This document shows, piece after piece, positions 9,481-16,575 of a stretch of DNA of 31,959 nt (positions within the stretch are counted from its first letter, which is position 1; each line of letters starts with the position of its first letter). Below the pieces are notes generated by a model, which was not told where the DNA came from, did not search any database, and saw only the letters and a program-made list of their open reading frames with translations. Origin of the DNA: an uncultured Clostridia bacterium (GTDB taxonomy: Bacteria > Bacillota > Clostridia > TANB77 > CAG-508); assembly GCA_949045875.1 (NCBI GenBank), contig CARPYP010000020.1, positions 1 to 31,959 on the forward strand. The letters run 5' to 3'. The translations under genes and the position numbers were made by a program.

Positions 9481-9590
9481 ATGGCTTGTCCAATATTAAA
9501 AGATAATCGGTCAAACTTTAGAGGAATAACTTATGGTATAGGTAAAGAGAAAAACTTAAAATTGAATAAAATATATAAATGGTGTATAAT
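9481..9590 (+). repeat. Direct repeat copy 1 (about 110 bp, promoter-bearing)
   Basis: Bases 9481-9590 match 10293-10402 with about five differences by my count (offset 812). The similarity extends a little upstream into an AGGGG ribosome-like site in both copies. The repeat carries a full promoter at its 3' end. The two copies bracket exactly the two-gene unit at 9625-10171. Confidence 0.88.
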
Positions 9591-9594
9591 ATAA
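9481..9594 (+). CDS. Small open frame in repeat copy 1 (37 aa)
   Basis: An ATG preceded by TTAGGGG (about 6-base spacing) opens a 37-codon frame starting MACPILKDNRSNF and ending KIYKWCII. It lies wholly inside the repeat, and its last codons overlap the promoter of the next gene. The peptide is basic and has no recognisable domain. The second repeat copy keeps the frame open although three adjacent codons differ (GIT versus EKA), but that is weak evidence for translation. It could equally be a remnant of a duplicated longer gene. Confidence 0.35.
   Translation: MACPILKDNRSNFRGITYGIGKEKNLKLNKIYKWCII
9562..9590 (+). promoter_or_regulatory. Consensus promoter for the small-protein/DUF4160 pair
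   Basis: TTGAAT (9562-9567), 17 bases, then TATAAT (9585-9590). The predicted start is near 9597, giving a leader of under 30 bases to the ATG at 9625. About 50 bases here closely resemble the tmRNA promoter region at 12922-12970. Confidence 0.8.
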
Positions 9595-9624
9595 ATGTTA
9601 ATATATCAGAAAAGGAGTGTTTTT

Positions 9625-9900
9625 ATGGTATATACACTTTGTAAATATCCAGATGGAACAGAAGTTGTATTTTCAGACATTAGAAAAAATGAAAATGGTG
9701 AAGAATGTATTAGAATAACTTTTGAAAGACCAATGGATTATGGATTTGATACAATAGTATTTGAACTTCCAAGTTATGAAATTGTACTAGAAGATGGTCA
9801 TTTTACAGAAAAGGAAAAAATGGAATTTAAAGAAATAGTTGAAAGAGGTGCTGCATTTTTCTTTAAATATGCTAGACAAGGAGGATTTAAACTTGCCTAA
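9625..9900 (+). CDS. Small uncharacterised protein upstream of DUF4160 (91 aa)
   Basis: I choose the ATG at 9625 because AAAGGAG lies just before it. The ATG at 9595 falls at the transcript start and has no ribosome site. The protein begins MVYTLCKYPDGTEVVFSD. It looks like a soluble mostly-beta N-terminal half followed by an acidic helix (FTEKEKMEFKEIVERG) and a short Phe-rich, basic tail. I do not recognise a named family. Its stop codon overlaps the TTG start of the DUF4160 gene, so the two are translationally coupled. That layout matches two-gene modules such as toxin-antitoxin or DUF2442-DUF4160 pairs, but this protein is not clearly DUF2442. Confidence 0.7.
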   Translation: MVYTLCKYPDGTEVVFSDIRKNENGEECIRITFERPMDYGFDTIVFELPSYEIVLEDGHFTEKEKMEFKEIVERGAAFFFKYARQGGFKLA

Positions 9901-10171
9901 TATTGTTGAATTAATGGGATATAAAGTTTATTTTTGGGCTAATGAAAATCACGAACCAATACATGTACATATTTCAAAAGGAAGACCTACTAAAAATTCT
10001 ACTAAAATATGGTTAACAAAAACTGGTGGTTGTGTTGTAGCCAACAATAAAAGTAGAATTCCAGAAAGAGATTTAAATATATTGCTAGAAGCTATTTCAC
10101 TATATTATTTTCAGATTATTGCAAAGTGGAAGATAGTATATAATACAAATGAAGTTAAATTCTATTGTTAA
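9893..10171 (+). CDS. DUF4160 domain protein
   Basis: The likely start is TTG at 9893, with AAGGAGGA seven bases before it. It gives a 92-residue protein beginning MPNIVELMGYKVYFWANE, which matches the usual DUF4160 (PF13711) N-terminus (MP.I....G..I). The core motif EPIHVHISKG fits the family's PHFHA.YG segment with its two His residues. The C-terminal half is helical (RDLNILLEAISLYYFQIIAKW) as in relatives. DUF4160 proteins are small and often coded next to DUF2442 in putative toxin-antitoxin-like pairs. Biochemical function is not established. The overlap of the TTG with the upstream stop codon shows coupling. Confidence 0.8.
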   Translation: MPNIVELMGYKVYFWANENHEPIHVHISKGRPTKNSTKIWLTKTGGCVVANNKSRIPERDLNILLEAISLYYFQIIAKWKIVYNTNEVKFYC

Positions 10172-10292
10172 TAACTATATAAAGTTAGAGCATAAGAATT
10201 TATAATATTAGTAGGCTGAATTTTACATAAGAGGAAAGTTCAATGCATTTATAGATATTTTCAAAAACATTAGGGTGATTTAAGGGGTCAGC
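10172..10292 (+). other. Short gap between the DUF4160 gene and repeat copy 2
   Basis: I see no gene and no strong terminator in this stretch, so transcripts from the pair could run into the beta-propeller gene. A TTAAGGGG ribosome-like site lies just before the second repeat. Confidence 0.4.
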
Positions 10293-10402
10293 ATGGCTTG
10301 TCCAATATTAAAAGATAATCGGTCAAACTTTAGAGAAAAAGCTTATGGTATAGGTAAAGAGAAAAACTTAAAATTGAATAAAATATATAAATGGTATAAA
10401 AT
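10293..10402 (+). repeat. Direct repeat copy 2
   Basis: This is the second copy of the 9481-9590 element in the same orientation. Its promoter part reads TTGAAT (10374-10379), 17 bases, TAAAAT (10397-10402). The -10 box is one base weaker than in copy 1. It lies about 58 bases ahead of the beta-propeller gene. Confidence 0.88.
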
Positions 10403-10433
10403 ACCAACTAAAAACATAAGAAAAATCATCTAA
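10293..10433 (+). CDS. Small open frame in repeat copy 2 (46 aa)
   Basis: This frame parallels the one in copy 1, starting MACPILKDNRSNFREKAYG behind an AAGGGG site. It runs nine codons longer because the copy 1 stop codon is absent, ending IPTKNIRKII. It is Lys-rich and basic with no known domain. Translation is uncertain. Confidence 0.35.
   Translation: MACPILKDNRSNFREKAYGIGKEKNLKLNKIYKWYKIPTKNIRKII
10374..10402 (+). promoter_or_regulatory. Promoter for the beta-propeller gene
   Basis: TTGAAT (10374-10379) and TAAAAT (10397-10402) have 17-base spacing and lie inside repeat copy 2. The predicted transcript leads into the gene at 10461. Confidence 0.65.
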
Positions 10434-10460
10434 ACAATAGAAGGGATAAAAGGTGATAAA

Positions 10461-12476
10461 ATGAGAAAAAAAATAAAAATATTTATTTTACTAATTGTGA
10501 TAATATTATTATGTGTTATATCTTTTTTACTATTTTCTAATAATGATGAGGAAATAAAATCAATAAAATCAGATAAGCAATTATCAAGAATATATAATTA
10601 TGACACAATAACTGCAAGAGATACTTTTATAAATATTATTACTATGCCATTTAGCCTTTTTACAAGTAATTTTTATAATCATAAAATTATTATGGATAAT
10701 TATTCAGAGTTTTTAGATAATATACCAACTACTGATGGACTTATTAGTTCTATTGAAAATGCGTCATCTTCATCAAATGAATCATATATATCAAAAGATT
10801 ATTCAACTACTAATATTCAAGTAGAAAATGTAGATGAAGCTGACATTACTAAAACAGATGGAGATTATATATATTCAATCTCTGATAGTAATGTAATAAT
10901 AACAGATGTAATGAATTCGCAAGAAATTAAAATTGCATCTACAATAAAATTGAGTGATGGTAGCATTCCAGAAGACTTAATTCTTTATAAAAATGAATTA
11001 GTAGTTATATCTGCAAATAGTAATATCAATTCAAATTCATATTATAGAAACAATTATAAAAATAATACTATTGTAAGAATATATGATATAACTACAAAAA
11101 CGAATCCAACATTAATAAAAAGTTATGAATTATATGAGCCTTACTATACATCAAGATGTATAAATAATGTACTATATGTTATTTCTTCTGGAAATTTAAG
11201 AAAAGAAGATGATATAGTTATAAGAAGCTATAAAGAAGATAATAATGAAAAACAGATTGCACTTGAAGATATAAAATATTTAAAGGATATACAAACAACA
11301 AAGCAAACTATTATCTCTGTAGTTGATTTAGAAAATGCAAGAGAAGACATAGATGTAAGTTCATATTTAATTGATATTTCAAATGCCTATGTATCACAAA
11401 ATAATATTTATTTATTAAATCAGAAATATAATTATAATGTAGATACACCACCTATAAGAGAATTATTTGGATTAAAAGGTGTTATAGGTGTATTTACATA
11501 TAATGATGATAATAACTCAAGAGGATATAATACAGAAATCTATAAATTTAACATTACACCAGAAGGTAAAGTAATATATGATACAAGAAATAATATACAA
11601 GGAAAAACTATAAATCAATATTCGCTAGACGAAAATAATGGACATTTAAGAATTGCTTTATATGATAGTGAAGGAGCTAGGGTTGCTATATTTGATGAAA
11701 ATTTAAAGCAAATAGGAATATCTGAATATGTTGCTAAAGGGGAAACAATGTATTCTTCGAGGTTTATGAATGATAAAGTGTATCTAGTAACATACAAAAC
11801 TATGGATCCATTATTTGTTATAGATTTAAGTAATGAAATATCCCCCAAAGTATTAGGAGAATTACATATTCCAGGATATAGTACATATTTACATCCATAT
11901 GATGAAAGCCATTTAATTGGTATCGGAATGCAAACAGAGGAAGTTGTTAATAAAAACTCAAGTGGAAGAGTAATATCAACTACTTCTAAAATAGTAGGTA
12001 TGAAAATGGCATTATTCGATGTAACAGATGTAAATAATCCTGTTCAAATTTCAGAAACAATAATAGGAGATAGAAGAACAACGTCTGCCATTTTAACTAA
12101 TCCTAAAGCTTTACTATTTTCTAAAGAAAAAGAAATAATAGCAATTCCAGTTAACAATTATAGTGAAGACTTTGAAATAAATTCATCAAGTGATTCTTAC
12201 TCATCAACAGTTAATTCATATATGAATTATAATAAATCACATATTGCAGAAGGTTATTTTGTATATAATATAAATATTGAAGATGGATTTAAATTAAAAG
12301 GAATTATAAATCATCAAACTTCAAAAAATAGTAATTCAATGTATAAATATTATAATAATTCTAAATTATTAAGAGGATTATATATAGATGAAAATCTATA
12401 TACTGTATCTGAGACTGCAGTTAAAGTAAATAATATAAATACTTTAGAGTTAATTAGTGAATTAAAAATAAAATAA
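10461..12476 (+). CDS. Secreted/membrane-anchored beta-propeller domain protein
   Basis: The 671-residue protein has an N-terminal signal anchor (KIKIFILLIVIILLCVISFLL) and a large extracellular region. The phrases VDEADITKTDGDYIYSI, FVIDLSNEISPKVLGELHIP and GYSTYLHPYDESHLIGIG are hallmarks of the bacterial beta-propeller domain family PF09826. The Ser/Asn-rich stretches suit a surface location. Members are found in many Clostridia, Bacilli and archaea, with no established reaction; a scaffolding or sensing role is a guess. AAAGGTGATAAA before the ATG sets the start. The DUF4190 gene follows 21 bases later with its own ribosome site, so the two form an operon. Confidence 0.88.
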   Translation: MRKKIKIFILLIVIILLCVISFLLFSNNDEEIKSIKSDKQLSRIYNYDTITARDTFINIITMPFSLFTSNFYNHKIIMDNYSEFLDNIPTTDGLISSIENASSSSNESYISKDYSTTNIQVENVDEADITKTDGDYIYSISDSNVIITDVMNSQEIKIASTIKLSDGSIPEDLILYKNELVVISANSNINSNSYYRNNYKNNTIVRIYDITTKTNPTLIKSYELYEPYYTSRCINNVLYVISSGNLRKEDDIVIRSYKEDNNEKQIALEDIKYLKDIQTTKQTIISVVDLENAREDIDVSSYLIDISNAYVSQNNIYLLNQKYNYNVDTPPIRELFGLKGVIGVFTYNDDNNSRGYNTEIYKFNITPEGKVIYDTRNNIQGKTINQYSLDENNGHLRIALYDSEGARVAIFDENLKQIGISEYVAKGETMYSSRFMNDKVYLVTYKTMDPLFVIDLSNEISPKVLGELHIPGYSTYLHPYDESHLIGIGMQTEEVVNKNSSGRVISTTSKIVGMKMALFDVTDVNNPVQISETIIGDRRTTSAILTNPKALLFSKEKEIIAIPVNNYSEDFEINSSSDSYSSTVNSYMNYNKSHIAEGYFVYNINIEDGFKLKGIINHQTSKNSNSMYKYYNNSKLLRGLYIDENLYTVSETAVKVNNINTLELISELKIK

Positions 12477-12497
12477 AAATATAAGGAGAATTTAATT

Positions 12498-12758
12498 ATG
12501 GAAGAAAATTATAAAAATAAATCTGTTATGAATATAGCATCTCTTGTATTAGGTATCATATCTATAATCACTATATTATTTTGGTATATTGCTTTGCCAA
12601 CAGGAATTCTTGCAATTGTATTTGGAGTTAAATCTGCTCTAAGAACAGGAAGTAAAATAGGAAAAGCTGGGATGATAACAGGGATAGTTGGATTATCATT
12701 ATGTGCATTTATCTATATTGGAATGATATTAATATTAATTTTAGCGAAGCAAATATAA
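12498..12758 (+). CDS. DUF4190-type small membrane protein
   Basis: The 86-residue protein has two or three hydrophobic segments. The central loop IVFGVKSALRTGSKIGKAGMITGIVGLSL is the signature of DUF4190 (PF13828), where a Gly-rich GKAG.. segment starts the second helix. AAGGAG precedes the start. It shares a transcript with the beta-propeller gene. DUF4190 proteins have no assigned function and are often coded beside secreted proteins. Confidence 0.8.
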   Translation: MEENYKNKSVMNIASLVLGIISIITILFWYIALPTGILAIVFGVKSALRTGSKIGKAGMITGIVGLSLCAFIYIGMILILILAKQI

Positions 12759-12774
12759 TATTGAATGCAAAAAA

Positions 12775-12866
12775 AACGAACTTGATGCTACGAATCCTTA
12801 TGCATAAAGTTATATGAAAAATTTGGATTAAAAAAACATGATGAAAAATATGTTTTAGATAAATAA
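12775..12866 (+). pseudogene. 3' remnant of a GNAT acetyltransferase, frameshifted
   Basis: Bases 12775-12804 read NELDATNPYA. Moving two bases on, the frame at 12807-12866 reads KLYEKFGLKKHDEKYVLDK and stop. Joined, these give the classical C-terminal signature of GNAT N-acetyltransferases (..N..A..LYEK.GF...). Only about 30 codons survive, and a frame change separates the two parts. No promoter or start is visible. It is a decayed gene end between the DUF4190 gene and ssrA. Confidence 0.65.
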
Positions 12867-12931
12867 AATTTGTAGAGTTATTGTATGAGAGGATAAAAAG
12901 GTGAAGAATAAAAAATAAGAAAAATTTACAA

Positions 12932-12960
12932 TTGCATAAAATATATAAATAGTGTATAAT
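12932..12960 (+). promoter_or_regulatory. tmRNA promoter
   Basis: TTGCAT (12932-12937), 17 bases, TATAAT (12955-12960). The expected start near 12967 leaves about ten bases for RNase P to remove before the mature 5' end. The sequence from about 12922 to 12970 is very similar to the promoter part of the direct repeats near 9560. Confidence 0.8.
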
Positions 12961-12976
12961 ATAAATATTGGCATAT

Positions 12977-13334
12977 GGGGATGTATTTGGTTTCGACAAT
13001 TGCATAGAAACATAAATAGCGAGTGGTGGAATTCTACTTGGCCACCTAAAAAATGTAGAAAAATAAAATAAACGCTGATAATAATAAAGAATTAGCATTT
13101 GCTGCCTAAGAGCAGTAACATCTTATTATAAATGCCCACGTTTATAAATAAGGTGTCAAACCAGTGGGAAACGAAGCTATTTATTTTCTCGTAAATAGTA
13201 GGTATTTAGAGAATACTGATGAATAAAGTTTGTTTGTTAACTTTATCAAAGGGAAACTAGATAACAAACTGTACTCGAAGAAGTTTATGTGGAAATGCTT
13301 TTGGACGTGAGTTCAACTCTCACCATCTCCACCA
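12977..13334 (+). ncRNA. ssrA: tmRNA (transfer-messenger RNA)
   Basis: The 5' end GGGGATGTATTTGGTTTCGA and the 3' end carrying TTCAACTC and ATCTCCACCA are diagnostic. The acceptor arms GGGGAT and ATCTCC pair, and the CCA end is encoded. The tag reading frame ends AACGCT-GATAATAATAAA-GAATTAGCA-TTTGCTGCC-TAA, encoding (N)ADNNKELAFAA with its stop at 13107-13109. The resume codon is most likely the GCT at 13074; AAC just before it is possible. Downstream pseudoknot stems occupy the middle. The RNA rescues stalled ribosomes with SmpB, which is not in this window. Confidence 0.97.
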
Positions 13335-13365
13335 AATCGTCAATACAACAAGACACAAATGCAAT

Positions 13366-13407
13366 AAAATAGTGTATTACAGTTTTTTTAATGTAACACA
13401 CTATTTT
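13366..13407 (+). terminator. Terminator of ssrA
   Basis: AAAATAGTGT (13366-13375) pairs with ACACTATTTT (13398-13407), with a further TTACA/TGTAA helix inside. It starts 32 bases after the mature tmRNA 3' end. Confidence 0.7.
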
Positions 13408-13543
13408 AACATTTTAACCACTTTTTAGCCACTAAGTTTTTAATAATAATTTATTGTAGAAAAAACTTGAATATAATGTAAGAAATGTGTTTTAATATAT
13501 ATGATAAATGTATAATATAAAAGAATGCTAGGAGAGATAAGTA

Positions 13544-13688
13544 ATGTTTATTGTTGCTCAAATTTTTGGAATATTAGTTATAATATCAAATGTACTGTCA
13601 ATGCAAATGAAACAGAAAAGAAGTTTCAGCTTTAATTGGAATGTATCGATTTGATTTAAAAAAGGATAAAACAATAACACAAAAATAA
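13544..13688 (+). pseudogene. YgjV-like membrane protein remnant with internal deletion
   Basis: A start codon with a good AGGAGAGA ribosome site and an upstream TATAAT (13511-13516) opens the frame MFIVAQIFGILVIISNVLSM. This is the N-terminal helix typical of YgjV-family (PF10688) inner membrane proteins. After about 27 codons the match breaks. In the adjoining frame, bases 13626-13688 read SALIGMYRFDLKKDKTITQK and stop, which resembles the end of such a protein. The middle of the family is missing, so this looks like a gene shortened by deletion with a frame change. The family call rests mainly on the first 25 residues. Confidence 0.5.
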
Positions 13689-13759
13689 ACAAAAAACATT
13701 GATTTATTTTAAAATTAATGATATAAAGTAAATAATGAAAAACGAAAGGGGAAAATTAT

Positions 13760-14272
13760 ATGAAAAAACCAGTGATGATAGCAATAATAGCAGTAGTTAT
13801 AGTAGCCATTATAGTAGCAATAATAGTTGGAATATCTTTAAACAAACCAAATAAGGAAGAAGAAGGAAATAAGCAACAAGAAATTACAGATGCTGAAAGT
13901 TTTAAAAATGTTATGCAAGAAAAAGGATATATGGTTATGGATGCAAAAAGTCAATTTGCAAATTATAGTAAAATAGAAAAAGTATACATAGCCACTAATG
14001 AAAGTTATTCTTATCAAATTGAATTTTATCAAATTTCAGATGATGCATATGCAACAAGTTTTTATAACAATAATAAATCCAAATTTGAAGCAGCAAAAAC
14101 AGAAAACTCTGTTGAAACAAATAATGATTTAGAAAACAATTCAAAATATACATTAACAACTGATGATAAATATAAAGCAGTATCAAAAGTAAACAATAAC
14201 ATTATATATTTAGATGTAAAAACCGAATATAAAGACACAGTTCAAAAAATATTAGAAGAATTAGGATTTTAA
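13760..14272 (+). CDS. Membrane-anchored small extracellular protein, unknown function
   Basis: The 170-residue protein starts with a long Ile/Val/Ala transmembrane anchor (residues 3-28). An acidic Lys/Glu linker and an extracellular domain rich in Asn, Tyr and Lys follow. That domain has ESFKNVMQEKGYMVMDA at its start and ends EYKDTVQKILEELGF. There is no lipobox cysteine after the anchor, so it is probably an N-terminally anchored membrane protein. The domain recalls the small alpha/beta fold of several Clostridial DUF proteins, but I cannot assign it. AAAGGGG precedes the start. A clean terminator follows, so it is monocistronic. Confidence 0.75.
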   Translation: MKKPVMIAIIAVVIVAIIVAIIVGISLNKPNKEEEGNKQQEITDAESFKNVMQEKGYMVMDAKSQFANYSKIEKVYIATNESYSYQIEFYQISDDAYATSFYNNNKSKFEAAKTENSVETNNDLENNSKYTLTTDDKYKAVSKVNNNIIYLDVKTEYKDTVQKILEELGF

Positions 14273-14289
14273 AAATAAGAGAATACGAT

Positions 14290-14315
14290 AAAAGGTGGCA
14301 AAGCCACCTTTTATT
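14290..14315 (+). terminator. Rho-independent terminator
   Basis: AAAAGGTGGC pairs with GCCACCTTTT (about 14290-14312) around a tiny AAA loop and runs into TTTTATT. It lies 18 bases after the stop of the anchored protein gene. Confidence 0.85.
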
Positions 14316-14357
14316 GTATTGTAATATAAATGCAACAAAAATGTAACATAAAATATC

Positions 14358-14386
14358 TTTAAATAAAGAATAAAATGTGTTATTAT
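14358..14386 (+). promoter_or_regulatory. Probable promoter of the MFS leader transcript
   Basis: TTTAAA (14358-14363) and TATTAT (14381-14386) have 17-base spacing. They predict a transcript starting near 14393 with a leader of about 137 bases before the transporter start codon. Confidence 0.5.
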
Positions 14387-14392
14387 GTAAAA

Positions 14393-14529
14393 AAACGAAT
14401 TTTAAGAATTGCTAAGCGGAGGAAACCGCAAAGCAATTCTAATAATCCGCATAATTATCTAGTACAGAAAGTTATGCCACTGGCATAACTTTCCTACTAT
14501 ATAAAAAAATAGCAAAAATAGGTGAAAGA
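14393..14529 (+). promoter_or_regulatory. Structured 5' leader of the MFS transporter gene
   Basis: Two strong stem-loops lie in the leader. The first pairs AGAATTGCT (14405-14413) with AGCAATTCT (14432-14440) and has an inner GCGG/CCGC helix with a purine loop. The second pairs GAAAGTTATGCC (14467-14478) with GGCATAACTTTC (14482-14493), extended by TAGTA/TACTA outside, about 17 pairs in all. No U-run follows the second stem, so it is not a plain intrinsic terminator. I could not match it to a known riboswitch class. Confidence 0.6.
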
Positions 14530-15858
14530 ATGGATAACAAAAGAATGAAAAAATTTAATAAAACATTTCCTTGGTTTTCTGGATTATCAGGTGATTTATT
14601 ATTTTGGTTTGCAATAGATACATTATTTTTAAAAATTGTTAAAGGTTTTAATCCAGCACAAATAGTTTCATTAACAAGTATATCATTAATAGTAGTTATA
14701 TGTTTGCAAATGCCATTATTAAAAATAATTAAGAAAATAGGAAACACAAATTCAGTTAGACTAGGTGCATTTTTACTGTTACTATCTAGTATATTAATAA
14801 CATTTGGAGGAAACTATGTTGTAATTGTTATAGGTAAGATATTCTATGAAATTGCATTTACATTCCGAGATATAGCAAATGCAATACTAAAAAATAATCT
14901 AGAATTGCAAAATCGAAATAATGACTATATAAAAGTACAGACAAAAGCTAATACAATCTATGCTATGGCAACAATGATTATTTCCTTTATAGCAAGTATT
15001 ATGTTTAATTTCAATAATTATTTACCTATGTTATTAACAATATTGTTTTGTTTAATATGTTTTATTTTATCATTTAATATAAGAGATTTTTCGAGTTATG
15101 ATAAGATAGAAGTAAAAACTACAAAAAGGAAAATTAAGTTCAGTAAAGTAATAGTAATATTAATTATCTCATATGGTTTATTTATGGGTGCTATAAAATG
15201 TGGACAAAACAATGGAAAACTATTTATACAAGAAGAACTATTTAAAGATTTTAATGCAGAAAGTGCAGTTTTAATTTTAGGGACAATTACATGTATATCT
15301 CGTATAGCAAGAGTATTCTCAAATGTCGGTTTTAACAAGATATATAGCAAATTTAAAGAAAAAGTAGAAATTATACTACCACTACTTCTAGTAATATCTT
15401 TCATGATTATGATAATAGGTTCATTTATTACAAGTTCACTAATGTTAAAATTTGTAATTATAGGATTGGGATATATAATTATTTTGCTTATAAGAGACCC
15501 ATTTAAAACATATATGCAAGATTTAGCTCTAAAAAATATTGAACCAGAATATCAAAAAACATTAATAACAACAATGGAAGCATTTAGAAAAACAATATAT
15601 GCTATATTAAGTACAGTTATTACATTAATTTTAGTTGATAGTCCTATAATTTTAATTATATTTGCAACATTAATATTATCTATTATAGAGGTATTAGTAA
15701 GTATAAGATTATACCAAATAATAGCAAGTTCAAATGTAGAGATATTTGTAGGCACAGGATTATATAAAATAATAGTAGGTTCAAAAGAAATAAAATTAAA
15801 TGATGGAGGAAAAATTGAAAATAGAAATTATAAGAAAGAAATTGAAGGAACTATCTGA
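14530..15858 (+). CDS. Major facilitator superfamily transporter
   Basis: The 442-residue protein is hydrophobic along its length, with about twelve predicted membrane segments and a more hydrophilic loop near the middle (FSSYDKIEVKTTKRKIKF). This is the usual 6+6 MFS layout. The N-terminal FPWFSGLSGDLLFWFAIDTLFL is distinctive for a Firmicutes MFS group, but the substrate is not evident. AATAGGTGAAAGA precedes the start. A long structured leader lies upstream. The downstream DNA-repair gene overlaps its last 44 codons' region by a few tens of bases, so the two are translated from one message. Confidence 0.85.
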   Translation: MDNKRMKKFNKTFPWFSGLSGDLLFWFAIDTLFLKIVKGFNPAQIVSLTSISLIVVICLQMPLLKIIKKIGNTNSVRLGAFLLLLSSILITFGGNYVVIVIGKIFYEIAFTFRDIANAILKNNLELQNRNNDYIKVQTKANTIYAMATMIISFIASIMFNFNNYLPMLLTILFCLICFILSFNIRDFSSYDKIEVKTTKRKIKFSKVIVILIISYGLFMGAIKCGQNNGKLFIQEELFKDFNAESAVLILGTITCISRIARVFSNVGFNKIYSKFKEKVEIILPLLLVISFMIMIIGSFITSSLMLKFVIIGLGYIIILLIRDPFKTYMQDLALKNIEPEYQKTLITTMEAFRKTIYAILSTVITLILVDSPIILIIFATLILSIIEVLVSIRLYQIIASSNVEIFVGTGLYKIIVGSKEIKLNDGGKIENRNYKKEIEGTI

Positions 15859-16507
15859 GCCAGAGTATGCAAAATTCAATAAAAAGTTATGTCCAGATAC
15901 TAAAAAACAAGTTTTAGGAATACGTATACCAAAACTTAGAACACTTGCAAAAGAAATCTTAAAAGACGAAGAGTGGAAAGAGTTTATAGAAAAAGCAGAT
16001 ATTAATTGTTTTGAAGAGACCATACTAAAAGGTCTAGTTATAGCATATTCCAAAGTAGATTTAAAAGAAAAGCTAATATTAGTAAAAGAATTCATACCAA
16101 ATATGGATAGTTGGGCAATAACAGATACATTTTGTCCTACTTTAAAAATAAAGTCCGAGGACTTAGAAAAAGTATGGAGATTTATATTACCATACACTAA
16201 ATCAGACAAAGAATTTGAAGCCAGATTTAGTATAATCATGATGTTAGACTATTATATAACAGAAGAATATATTGATAAAGTAATAAAAGTAATAGATGAA
16301 ATAGAAAACAATGCATATTATGTGCAAATGGCAAAAGCATGGATAATAGCTGAAATAGGAATAAAATTTAATTCCAAAGCAATGAAATATTTAAAAGGAG
16401 AAAATAAATTAGACAAATTTACATATAACAAAGCATTGCAAAAAATGATAGAATCATATAGAATATCTGATGAAACTAAAATATTATTGAAAAATATGAA
16501 AAAATAA
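15815..16507 (+). CDS. AlkD-like DNA alkylation repair protein
   Basis: The family PF08713 consists of HEAT-like repeats. The N-terminus (IRKKLKELSEPEYAKFNKKL), then LGIRIPKLRTLAKEI, and the DSWAITDTFCPTL segment match it well. These glycosylases remove alkylated purines from DNA without base flipping. I prefer TTG at 15815 (230 residues), which sits 4 bases after GGAGGA. The ATG at 15800 would place that ribosome site inside the coding region. Either start overlaps the transporter gene, implying translational coupling. Pairing of a transporter with an alkylation-repair enzyme hints at a shared response to a toxic compound, but this is inference. Confidence 0.88.
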   Translation: MKIEIIRKKLKELSEPEYAKFNKKLCPDTKKQVLGIRIPKLRTLAKEILKDEEWKEFIEKADINCFEETILKGLVIAYSKVDLKEKLILVKEFIPNMDSWAITDTFCPTLKIKSEDLEKVWRFILPYTKSDKEFEARFSIIMMLDYYITEEYIDKVIKVIDEIENNAYYVQMAKAWIIAEIGIKFNSKAMKYLKGENKLDKFTYNKALQKMIESYRISDETKILLKNMKK

Positions 16508-16560
16508 ATGTAGGGGCACCGTTTGCGGGAATACATCGTAGGAAAGACACCACTGTGCCC
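16508..16560 (+). repeat. TGTAGGGGCAC...GTGCCC hairpin element
   Basis: GGGCAC (about 16514-16519) pairs with GTGCCC near 16555-16560, enclosing a comparatively G+C-rich 35 bases. It begins TGTAGGGG, as does the sequence after the ABC exporter at 2467. It sits between AlkD and the response regulator and may act as a terminator-like or dispersed palindromic element. Confidence 0.4.
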
Positions 16561-16575
16561 AATGAGGGAGACAAC

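Noticed and set aside
9595..9624. ATG at 9595 as the start of the small protein before DUF4160
   Set aside because: It coincides with the predicted transcript start and has no ribosome site, whereas ATG 9625 follows AAAGGAG.
14393..14529. Interpretation of GCCACTG in the second hairpin as a cobalamin riboswitch
   Set aside because: The match arises from the loop of a simple palindrome; no B12 box or other conserved parts are present.
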